6,395 nucleotides of DNA from Carnobacterium sp. UBA5792 (GTDB taxonomy: Bacteria; Bacillota; Bacilli; Lactobacillales; Carnobacteriaceae): the NCBI GenBank assembly GCA_002418295.1, contig DIDU01000050.1, positions 338-6,732 of the forward strand, written 5' to 3'. A model generated the notes under the pieces. It was not told the origin of the DNA. It was given only the letters and a program-made list of their open reading frames with translations, and searched no databases. Shown here piece after piece: positions 1 to 6,395 of the stretch (position 1 is the stretch's first letter; each line of letters starts with the position of its first letter). Made by a program: the position numbers and the translations under genes.

Positions 1-2639
<2,639 letters not shown>

Positions 2640-2671
2640 CACTGCACTCCCTTTATTTTTTGTTCCTATAA

Positions 2672-2700
2672 AGTGTAAGTGTATGGGTACAATTTGTCAA
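2672..2700 (-). promoter_or_regulatory. Promoter of the bglP-bglA operon
   Basis: On the minus strand a perfect -35 (TTGACA, 2700-2695) is followed by a 17-bp spacer and TACACT (2677-2672), which matches the -10 consensus at 4 of 6 bases. Transcription would start near 2665, giving a leader of about 25 bases that contains the ribosome binding site. The leader is too short for a LicT/BglG-type antiterminator target, and none is seen, so control is probably by the GntR protein at the DNA. Confidence 0.75.
2678..2693. promoter_or_regulatory. Probable GntR-family operator in the bglP promoter spacer
   Basis: An inverted repeat reads AGTGTA-TGGG-TACAAT. The arms match at 5 of 6 positions (TGTA/TACA perfect) and are centred on 2685/2686. 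It fills the spacer between -35 and -10 of the bglP promoter almost exactly, where a bound repressor would block RNA polymerase. The GT...AC type of half-site fits the HutC branch of the GntR family, and the adjacent divergent gene encodes such a protein. The assignment is inferred from position and symmetry. Confidence 0.55.
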
Positions 2701-2720
2701 TACCCCTATTTTTTAAAATG

Positions 2721-2729
2721 TGGTATAAT
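2721..2729 (+). promoter_or_regulatory. Extended -10 promoter of the gntR-family gene
   Basis: TGGTATAAT is a perfect -10 hexamer (2724-2729) with a TG extension, which can compensate for the lack of a recognisable -35 at the right distance. The start would be near 2736, leaving a leader of about 27 bases. This position rules out the upstream in-frame start at 2679, which lies before the promoter. Confidence 0.6.
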
Positions 2730-2762
2730 GCTTACGAAAACCCATGGAAAGTGGTGTGTAAA

Positions 2763-3476
2763 ATGGCAAAATATAAAGAAATAGTACGTAAAATGATTCA
2801 AAACATTGAATCAAGTGAAATGAATCAAGGGGATAAACTTCCTAGTATCGAAACTTTGATGAAACAATTTGATGCTGGAAAAAATACCATTTTAAAAGCA
2901 TTAGCTGAACTGGAAAAACAAGCTTATATTTATCAAGTACATGGCAGTGGAAATTTTGTTCGGAAACACAAACGTAAAGGGTATATCAATATTACAGAAG
3001 TAAATGGATTACGCAGTAGTTTGCGAGGTTTTGAGTTAGATTCTAAAATGCTCGACTTAAAAGTGATCAAACCTACTCCTGAAGTGATGGCTAACTTAAA
3101 TGTAGATGAAGACGAAGATATTTATTATGTAAAACGGTTAAGATTGATTGAAGGGCGAAAATTTTCAGTTGAAGAGTCTTACTATTTAAAGTCAGTTGTT
3201 CCCTATTTAAATAAAGATATCGTTGAAGCCTCTATCTTCGCTTATCTCATCGATGATTTGAAAATTGAACCGGGATTCACAGACCATTTCTTACGCGTCA
3301 GTCAATTAAATAAAGAAAACGCCGACTTATTAAACCTAGAACCGGGGGATCCTACCGTTTTGCTTGAGTCCATTTTCTTCTTAAAGAATGGACAGCCATT
3401 TGACTATTCTAAAGTCATCTATCATCATGAAGAGTCCCAATTCTTCGTACAAGGCCATAGTTATATCGGCTTATAG
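2763..3476 (+). CDS. GntR/HutC-family transcriptional regulator of the beta-glucoside operon
   Basis: Cytoplasmic DNA-binding regulator of 237 residues, the usual size for the HutC subfamily. The N-terminal winged helix-turn-helix spans about 3-68: LPSIETLMKQFDAGKNTILKA at 26-46 provides the recognition helices and QVHGSGNFV at 58-66 the wing. A UTRA ligand-binding domain follows from about 82 to 230 (GLRSSLRGFELD, YYVKRLRLIEGRKFSVEESYY, and LLESIFFLKNGQPFDYSKV near the end). UTRA domains of this class bind sugars or phospho-sugars. The divergent position beside EIIBCA and phospho-glucosidase genes makes it their local regulator, most likely a repressor released by a phosphorylated beta-glucoside. 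I chose ATG 2763 because it lies downstream of the TATAAT and its protein begins as family members do; the in-frame ATG at 2679 would add 28 residues from promoter DNA. The ribosome binding site is weak (GGAAAG or GTGGTG), which suggests low expression. Related proteins are named BglR, TreR or GmuR; sequence alone does not choose. Confidence 0.9.
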   Translation: MAKYKEIVRKMIQNIESSEMNQGDKLPSIETLMKQFDAGKNTILKALAELEKQAYIYQVHGSGNFVRKHKRKGYINITEVNGLRSSLRGFELDSKMLDLKVIKPTPEVMANLNVDEDEDIYYVKRLRLIEGRKFSVEESYYLKSVVPYLNKDIVEASIFAYLIDDLKIEPGFTDHFLRVSQLNKENADLLNLEPGDPTVLLESIFFLKNGQPFDYSKVIYHHEESQFFVQGHSYIGL

Positions 3477-3481
3477 AATTC

Positions 3482-3530
3482 AATAAGGCTATATACCACT
3501 AACACAATTGTCAGTTATGGCCTTTTTATT
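3482..3530 (+). terminator. Rho-independent terminator after the gntR-family gene
   Basis: AAGGCTATA (3485-3493) pairs with TATGGCCTT (3516-3524), with one G-T pair. A smaller imperfect hairpin (ACTAACA / TGTCAGT type) lies within the loop, and the outer stem runs into TTTTTATT. It begins six bases behind the stop codon and should end the regulator transcript before the VOC gene. Confidence 0.75.
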
Positions 3531-3590
3531 GAGCGATGATTCCTTTATCTATAACTGCTAGTCTGTCTTCTACAAAAGAGTGCATTTTCA

Positions 3591-3619
3591 TTTATGTAAA
3601 GTTAGTCTAACTTTATAAT
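3591..3619 (+). promoter_or_regulatory. Possible distal promoter overlapping the metal-type box
   Basis: A perfect -10 (TATAAT, 3614-3619) has only a poor -35 (TTTATG, 3591-3596) at 17-bp spacing. The palindrome fills the spacer and the first two bases of the -10. A start near 3626 would place the long inverted repeat at the very 5' end of the VOC transcript. The AT-rich setting makes chance TATAAT hits likely, so this is tentative. Confidence 0.35.
3597..3615. promoter_or_regulatory. Perfect 19-bp palindrome resembling a DtxR/MntR-family metal-repressor box
   Basis: TAAAGTTAGTCTAACTTTA has perfect 9-base arms around a central T. It matches the DtxR/IdeR consensus as I remember it (TWAGGTWAGSCTWACCTWA) at 16 of 19 positions. 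Firmicutes members of this family are usually manganese or iron sensors. The right end overlaps a TATAAT (3614-3619), a normal place for a repressor site. The only gene that follows is the VOC gene about 95 bases downstream. No DtxR-family gene is in the window, so the regulator would have to be encoded elsewhere. Confidence 0.5.
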
Positions 3620-3620
3620 T

Positions 3621-3666
3621 ACGATGGTGATTTAATCGAATATTTTTGACAAAAAAATCACCTCGT
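3621..3666. repeat. Inverted repeat with 12-bp stem upstream of the VOC gene
   Basis: ACGA-(T)-GGTGATTT (3621-3633) is complementary to AAATCACCTCGT (3655-3666): twelve pairs with one bulged T, and a 21-base loop between. A TTGACA lies in the loop at 3646-3651. No T-run follows, so it is not an ordinary terminator. As DNA it could be an operator; as RNA it would be a stem-loop in the VOC leader that ends 33 bases before the ribosome binding site. Confidence 0.6.
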
Positions 3667-3679
3667 GAGATGCTATGCT

Positions 3680-3685
3680 TATAAT
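3680..3685 (+). promoter_or_regulatory. Possible proximal -10 of the VOC gene
   Basis: A perfect TATAAT sits 25 bases before the start codon, implying a transcript start near 3692 and a short leader that just holds GGAGG (3700-3704). No good -35 lies 16-18 bases upstream. The TTGACA at 3646-3651 is 28 bases away, too far, and a TG pair upstream is one base off the extended -10 position. Confidence 0.4.
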
Positions 3686-3710
3686 AAAATGAAAAGAACG
3701 GAGGATTTTT

Positions 3711-4109
3711 ATGGCAACAATGGTTTTTGTCAATTTTCCTGTCTCTGATCTCAAACGTTCAACTGCATTTTATGAAAAACTAGGATTTACTCAAAATAAA
3801 GAATTTTCAACAGACGAAGCTGTCTCAATGGTTTGGGATGATCACTTTTGGATTATGCTGCTAAACCACGAATTTTACAGCCGTTTTATTAAAGACAAAA
3901 AAATCGCAGATACTCAAACAACTAGCAGTTCTCTCATTGCATTCAGTATGGAGAGTGCTGATGCAGTCAAAAAATTCGCTGAAACAGCCAAAGCCAATGG
4001 CGGGGATTTTTACAAAGTTGATATGGGAATACCTGAAGATCAAATGTTCGGCCTTGAAGTGGAAGATCCAGACGGAAATATTTTAGAGCCCAATTGGATG
4101 GCGATGTAA
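3711..4109 (+). CDS. VOC-superfamily (glyoxalase/bleomycin-resistance-like) protein
   Basis: Small cytoplasmic protein of 132 residues with the vicinal-oxygen-chelate fold, resembling the group often labelled 'predicted lactoylglutathione lyase' (COG3607). The first beta-alpha unit is FVNFPVSDLKRSTAFYEKLG (6-25), an IMLL strand is at 48-51, and the closing DPDGNILE is at 119-126, whose Glu126 is the usual C-terminal metal ligand. The N-terminal strand has Asn8 where classical glyoxalase I enzymes carry a metal-binding His, so the metal site may be altered and the substrate cannot be named. GGAGG lies six bases before the ATG, a strong ribosome binding site. It is a single-gene unit between two terminators, with a metal-type box and an inverted repeat upstream. 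Roles seen in the superfamily include aldehyde detoxification, antibiotic binding and dioxygenase activity; none can be assigned here. Confidence 0.88.
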   Translation: MATMVFVNFPVSDLKRSTAFYEKLGFTQNKEFSTDEAVSMVWDDHFWIMLLNHEFYSRFIKDKKIADTQTTSSSLIAFSMESADAVKKFAETAKANGGDFYKVDMGIPEDQMFGLEVEDPDGNILEPNWMAM

Positions 4110-4122
4110 GTAGATGTAAGTA
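4103..4122. repeat. 10-bp tandem duplication across the VOC stop codon
   Basis: GATGTAAGTA occurs twice in direct succession (4103-4112 and 4113-4122). The first copy includes the last bases of the VOC gene and its TAA. The second restores the same ATG-TAA string outside the gene, so the protein is unaffected. It looks like a replication-slippage duplication. Confidence 0.7.
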
Positions 4123-4129
4123 TAAGATT

Positions 4130-4162
4130 AAAAACCGTCAGAGAAAATTTCTGACGGTTTTT
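4130..4162. terminator. Strong, probably bidirectional rho-independent terminator
   Basis: AAAAACCGTCAGA (4130-4142) and TCTGACGGTTTTT (4150-4162) form a perfect 13-bp stem around a 7-base loop. The A-run on the left and the T-run on the right make it a terminator on both strands. It ends the VOC transcript 20 bases behind the stop codon. No other terminator is seen behind the convergent merR-family gene, so it probably also catches that transcript some 240 bases downstream. Confidence 0.9.
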
Positions 4163-4232
4163 GTGTTGTACAAAAGAGTTGGATTCTTGACTAAAAAAAC
4201 TAATAAAAGCTGTGTTTTTCGGGAGTAAGCCG

Positions 4233-4262
4233 ATTACGAGTTATATGTCGTTGGCTCGTAAT
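4233..4262. repeat. Orphan inverted repeat in the spacer
   Basis: ATTACGAG (4233-4240) and CTCGTAAT (4255-4262) are perfect 8-base arms around a 14-base loop. Neither strand has a T-run after it, so it is not an intrinsic terminator. It could be an RNA stem in the 3' tail of the merR-family transcript or a remnant of a mobile repeat. No second copy is in the window. Confidence 0.5.
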
Positions 4263-4295
4263 GAGGATATTCAAAAAATTATTTTCAGTACCTTT

Positions 4296-4400
4296 TTATA
4301 AAGCTAGCATAGCATAATCAAAAAACTCAAAATCATTAATTACTGTCTTACTATCCCCACCTAAGGTACCTAATAAATCTCAAATGGTTGCTTTATTCAT
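4296..4400 (-). pseudogene. Short interrupted reading frame behind the merR-family gene
   Basis: An ATG two bases after the merR-family stop codon begins MNKATI, then TGA (4382-4380), then 27 further sense codons in the same frame (beginning DLLGTLGGDSKTVI, ending DYAMLAL) and TAA at 4298-4296. The GGAGAAGAG in the end of the regulator gene could act as its ribosome binding site. The part after the TGA reads like plausible protein and has no start of its own. It may be a decayed gene remnant or a chance open stretch. I do not recognise the family. Confidence 0.25.
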
Positions 4401-4402
4401 CT

Positions 4403-5236
4403 TTAGCGACTCTTCTCCTGCATAAAACTCATGATCTTTTTTACTTTAATCATTACCTTAACCAAATACTGATCTGGATTTTTTTCTGCAACTTCATCAA
4501 TGATATATTCCTCATAGGCATCTCCATCAATTTCATAGCCCCTATTTGCTAGTTCATCCAACATTTTTCGATATAGTTTTTCCGTTTTATTGTAATCACA
4601 GTGGTCATACATAACCGCGTATATTCCTTTTGGTTTAATGCTTAAAAAATTTTTATTATTAGTAGTAACTTTATTTATATAGAAGTAATTAAGGTTTGTA
4701 AACTGTCCGTTGATCAATTCGTTTCTTCCAACAATAGCTCCTATTGGATAGCCTTGGGCGATATCTTGCTGCTCAATAATTGAATAGAAATTAACAAGGG
4801 CTTCATTGTAATTTTGGTTTATTTTTTCACTAATTAGTATAGACTTTTTTTCTTGCTGAATAAAAGTAATCTTTCCTATAGTAATTAAATCCGCCTGTTT
4901 TGTTAACTCTATTCTTTTTTCCAGCATGTCTTTGTATTGCTTTAATGTTCTAATCTTTTTGTCAATTTGTTCTTGTTCTTCTTGAAACAGTGACAGCATT
5001 TTTTCTGGAGTTCGTTCTTGTAAATAAATTTTTATTTCTTTAATTGATTTTCCTAATTCTCTTAAAATCCAAATCACACTAATGGTATCTAATTGTTTTT
5101 CCTCATACATCCGATACCCTTTTTCTGAGACCATTTTAGGTGAAAACAAATTGATTTTATCATAATAAATAAGATTCTTCCGACTAATTCCGGATAAAGC
5201 TGAAAACTGACTAATGGTTAGATATTCCTTTTTCAT
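4403..5236 (-). CDS. MerR-family transcriptional activator with BmrR-like (GyrI-type) effector domain
   Basis: Cytoplasmic DNA-binding regulator of 277 residues, about the length of BmrR. The MerR winged helix-turn-helix covers about 5-75 (LTISQFSALSGISRKNLIYYDK, then EKGYRMYEEKQLDTI and the LRELGKSIKEIKIYL helix). A charged coiled-coil dimerisation helix follows at about 80-115. The C-terminal domain (about 125-266) resembles the GyrI-like small-molecule pocket (PKGIYAVMYDHCDY at 202-215; DAYEEYIIDE at 239-248, whose acidic residues could bind cationic drugs). There is no metal-binding cysteine cluster. AGAGAGG lies six bases before the ATG. The gene diverges from an ABC exporter gene whose promoter has the MerR geometry, so it is its likely activator, and its own promoter overlaps the same site, implying autoregulation. 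The layout recalls ChlR of Enterococcus faecalis; orthology is unproven. An in-frame A AAA AAG lies near the end (4442-4436). Confidence 0.9.
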   Translation of the reverse strand: MKKEYLTISQFSALSGISRKNLIYYDKINLFSPKMVSEKGYRMYEEKQLDTISVIWILRELGKSIKEIKIYLQERTPEKMLSLFQEEQEQIDKKIRTLKQYKDMLEKRIELTKQADLITIGKITFIQQEKKSILISEKINQNYNEALVNFYSIIEQQDIAQGYPIGAIVGRNELINGQFTNLNYFYINKVTTNNKNFLSIKPKGIYAVMYDHCDYNKTEKLYRKMLDELANRGYEIDGDAYEEYIIDEVAEKNPDQYLVKVMIKVKKIMSFMQEKSR

Positions 5237-5277
5237 AATGTTCCTCTCTATTCATGTATCGTTTATAAAAATAAAGC

Positions 5278-5308
5278 TTGACTGTATAGCAACTATACAG
5301 ATTATACT
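5278..5308 (+). promoter_or_regulatory. MerR-type promoter of the ABC exporter operon
   Basis: TTGACT (-35, 5278-5283) and TATACT (-10, 5303-5308) are separated by 19 bp instead of the normal 17. This overlong spacing is the hallmark of promoters that MerR activators switch on by distorting the DNA. Transcription would start near 5315, leaving a leader of about 109 bases. Confidence 0.85.
5282..5300. promoter_or_regulatory. MerR-family operator (perfect dyad in the promoter spacer)
   Basis: CTGTATAGCAACTATACAG has perfect 8-base arms around CAA. It lies almost wholly within the 19-bp spacer of the exporter promoter and touches its -35. This is the standard position for a MerR dimer, and the neighbouring merR-family gene supplies the protein. 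It also covers the predicted transcript start of that gene (near 5294), so binding should repress the regulator. Confidence 0.85.
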
Positions 5309-5329
5309 GCTATTATTCGCTAATTTCAA
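5301..5329 (-). promoter_or_regulatory. Promoter of the merR-family gene, overlapping the exporter promoter
   Basis: On the minus strand TTGAAA (5329-5324, 5 of 6 to consensus), a 17-bp spacer and a perfect TATAAT (5306-5301) form a strong sigma-A type promoter. Its -10 shares bases 5303-5306 with the -10 of the opposite promoter, so polymerase cannot occupy both. The leader would be about 58 bases. Confidence 0.75.
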
Positions 5330-5330
5330 A

Positions 5331-5351
5331 GTATAGTGAACTATCCTATAC
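5331..5351. repeat. Second operator-like inverted repeat in the exporter leader
   Basis: GTATAG (5331-5336) and CTATAC (5346-5351), the same hexamers as the main operator arms, are spaced by 9 bases instead of 5. Within them lies ATAGT-GA-ACTAT (5333-5344). The element sits about 17-37 bases downstream of the predicted exporter start. It may be an auxiliary regulator site or an RNA hairpin. Confidence 0.5.
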
Positions 5352-5370
5352 CTTATTGAAACAATCTTAT

Positions 5371-5394
5371 TCTAAACTTGGTGCTGAGTTTAGA
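5371..5394 (+). other. Hairpin in the exporter mRNA leader
   Basis: TCTAAACT (5371-5378) pairs perfectly with AGTTTAGA (5387-5394) around an 8-base loop. It ends 13 bases before the GGGAG ribosome binding site. No T-run follows, so it is not a terminator. It could protect the mRNA or affect initiation, or be incidental in AT-rich DNA. Confidence 0.45.
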
Positions 5395-5423
5395 CACATA
5401 ACTAAAAGGGAGACATGAACAAT

Positions 5424-6395
5424 ATGCGTTTATTTTTTACATTTCTAAAGAAAAACAAACTGCTTGTCCTTGTTACAAGTAGCTTAATTTTACTACAATC
5501 AGTAGCAACTCTACTCATTCCTTATTTAATCGCTCAACTTATTGATAAAGGAATTTTAGAAAAAAATAGTAGTGTCGTTTATTCTATTGGAGTCCAGATG
5601 TTACTTACTGTCCTTGTTGGAGCAATTGTTGGGGTACTTGGAAGTTATTACACATCTGAAATTGCTTCGCGTTTTGGAAAAGAGACACGGAAAAAACTAT
5701 TTAGGAAAATACAAGATTTATCACTAAACGATACCAACAACATAGGTGTAGCTTCTTTAGTCACAAGAACGTCTAGTGATGTTGTCAATATTCAAGAAGT
5801 GACGTTGTCATTATTTCAAATGGTTTTGCCTAGTCCATTTATGGCCATTATTTCTATATTACTTGCTTACCGGATTTCACCTGCTATGACAGTCATTCCT
5901 CTTGTATCCATTCTTATTTTTATAAGTGTGATTACTGTTATCATGTTTAAATCAACATGGCTTATCAATAACATACAGAAAAAGATGGATAAAATGACCA
6001 TGCTTGTAAGACAATTTTTTAAAGGCGTAAAAATTATTCGTGCCTTTGATAATGCTGACTTTGAAAAAAATAAAGTTGATGGTAGTTTTAATGATTTTGC
6101 AGATAATATGATTAGAATCAATAAGTACTTTGCCTTTCTAACACCTGTTGCTTTTAGTCTAAATTCCCTTACGATGATTCCCATTATTTGGGTAGGTAGC
6201 TCTCTGGTTGCAGAAAGCAGTATTCAAGTAGGGGCAATCACTGCTGTTATCGGGTACTCAGTCCTCACAATGTCTTCATTTATTATGACAGCTTTGATCA
6301 TGTTTAATATACCAAGAGCAATCGCTTCATTAAATAGACTTCAGGAAGTATTCATTCTTCAACCAGAAGTTGAGGATGATAATCATTTGGTAGAA
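5424..6395 (+). CDS. Type I ABC exporter half-transporter, membrane domain (cut before the ATPase domain)
   Basis: Membrane protein of the MsbA/LmrA/BmrA class, which usually works as a dimer exporting drugs, lipids or peptides. The 324 visible residues are the ABC_membrane domain: hydrophobic helices about 12-40, 55-77, 130-148, 152-175, 240-262 and 268-295; the loop ASRFGKETRKKLFRKIQ (81-97) with TRTSSDV (114-120), typical of the first coupling helix; GVKIIRAFDNADFE (201-214) before the fifth helix; and RAIASLNRLQEVF (298-310), the linker to the ATPase. Walker A, the C-loop and Walker B fall outside the window. I prefer ATG 5424: it lies 11 bases after GGGAG (5408-5412), while the in-frame ATG at 5415 is only two bases from it. 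A second half-transporter gene probably follows, as for EfrEF or EfrAB-type heterodimers. The divergent MerR regulator suggests induction by a toxic small molecule. Substrate unknown. Confidence 0.9.
   Translation, partial: MRLFFTFLKKNKLLVLVTSSLILLQSVATLLIPYLIAQLIDKGILEKNSSVVYSIGVQMLLTVLVGAIVGVLGSYYTSEIASRFGKETRKKLFRKIQDLSLNDTNNIGVASLVTRTSSDVVNIQEVTLSLFQMVLPSPFMAIISILLAYRISPAMTVIPLVSILIFISVITVIMFKSTWLINNIQKKMDKMTMLVRQFFKGVKIIRAFDNADFEKNKVDGSFNDFADNMIRINKYFAFLTPVAFSLNSLTMIPIIWVGSSLVAESSIQVGAITAVIGYSVLTMSSFIMTALIMFNIPRAIASLNRLQEVFILQPEVEDDNHLVE

Larger units (their letters stand above)
4163..4402. other. Non-coding or decayed spacer between convergent genes
   Basis: No intact gene is visible in these 240 bases on either strand. 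The spacer holds an orphan 8-bp inverted repeat (4233-4262) and a short minus-strand reading frame interrupted by TGA (4296-4400). Stops are frequent and I find no convincing promoter or RNA gene. Confidence 0.6.

Noticed and set aside
2640..2642. GTG as start of the EIIBCA gene
   Set aside because: It is only four bases from the ribosome binding site, whereas the next codon, ATG 2639, has ideal seven-base spacing.
2679..2762. 28-residue N-terminal extension of the GntR-family protein from ATG 2679
   Set aside because: It would be translated from DNA that carries the -10 box and the divergent promoter, has no ribosome binding site, and is not part of the GntR fold.
2640..2762. Catabolite-responsive (cre) site or LicT-type antiterminator in the bgl control region
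   Set aside because: I searched by eye for TGNAANCGNNNNCA-like sites and for a leader hairpin pair and found no credible match; the leader is too short for antitermination.
3537..3611. A 24-codon plus-strand frame before the VOC gene
   Set aside because: There is no ribosome binding site, it runs into the palindrome, and the residues show no recognisable pattern.
3646..3651. TTGACA as -35 of the VOC gene
   Set aside because: It is 28 bases from the TATAAT at 3680, and at 16-18 bp spacing there is no acceptable -10; it also lies in the loop of the inverted repeat.
3571..4179. The 11-mer TACAAAAGAGT on both sides of the VOC gene (3571-3581 and 4169-4179) as target-site or attachment repeats
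   Set aside because: In AT-rich DNA an 11-base match within this distance is not unlikely by chance, and there is no integrase, transposase or terminal inverted repeat to support it.

Overview
The window looks like chromosome of a low-GC Gram-positive bacterium, most likely Lactobacillales (Enterococcus or Carnobacterium type). The grounds are the AT-rich composition, strong GGAGG-type ribosome binding sites, sigma-A type promoters, a PTS EIIBCA permease with a 6-phospho-beta-glucosidase, and gene families typical of that group. The species cannot be fixed from the sequence. There is no sign of phage, transposase, CRISPR array or RNA genes.

Layout. (1) 1-2700, minus strand: a beta-glucoside utilisation operon. 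The EIIBCA permease gene (bglP type, 726-2639) comes first, and 31 bp later the 6-phospho-beta-glucosidase gene (bglA type, 694 downwards, cut by the window edge). (2) 2763-3476, plus strand: a divergent GntR/HutC-family regulator. The gap between it and the permease gene holds a good permease promoter (TTGACA-17-TACACT) whose spacer is filled by a 16-bp inverted repeat, the likely operator. (3) 3477-4162: a terminator, then a VOC-fold (glyoxalase-like) gene at 3711-4109. Its 230-bp upstream region is unusually structured: a perfect 19-bp palindrome matching the DtxR/IdeR box at 16 of 19 positions, followed by a 12-bp-stem inverted repeat. A strong, probably bidirectional terminator closes the gene. 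(4) 4163-4402: non-coding or decayed DNA with an orphan inverted repeat and a short interrupted reading frame just behind the next gene. (5) 4403-6395: a MerR-family regulator with a BmrR-like effector domain (minus strand), divergent from a type I ABC exporter half-transporter (plus strand, cut before its ATPase domain).

How the genes work together. In the first module sugar is taken up and phosphorylated by EIIBCA, then cleaved inside the cell by the phospho-glucosidase; the GntR protein probably represses until a phospho-sugar binds it. In the last module, the exporter promoter has the classic MerR design: 19-bp spacing between -35 and -10, with a perfect dyad in the spacer. The regulator's own promoter runs the other way and shares bases with it. 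This predicts a drug- or stress-activated exporter with an autoregulated activator. The arrangement recalls, but is not proven to be, the chlorhexidine-responsive ChlR-EfrEF locus of Enterococcus faecalis.

The most distinctive parts of the window are the two regulatory regions (metal-type box plus hairpin before the VOC gene; overlapping divergent promoters at the exporter). No wholly new gene system is evident.
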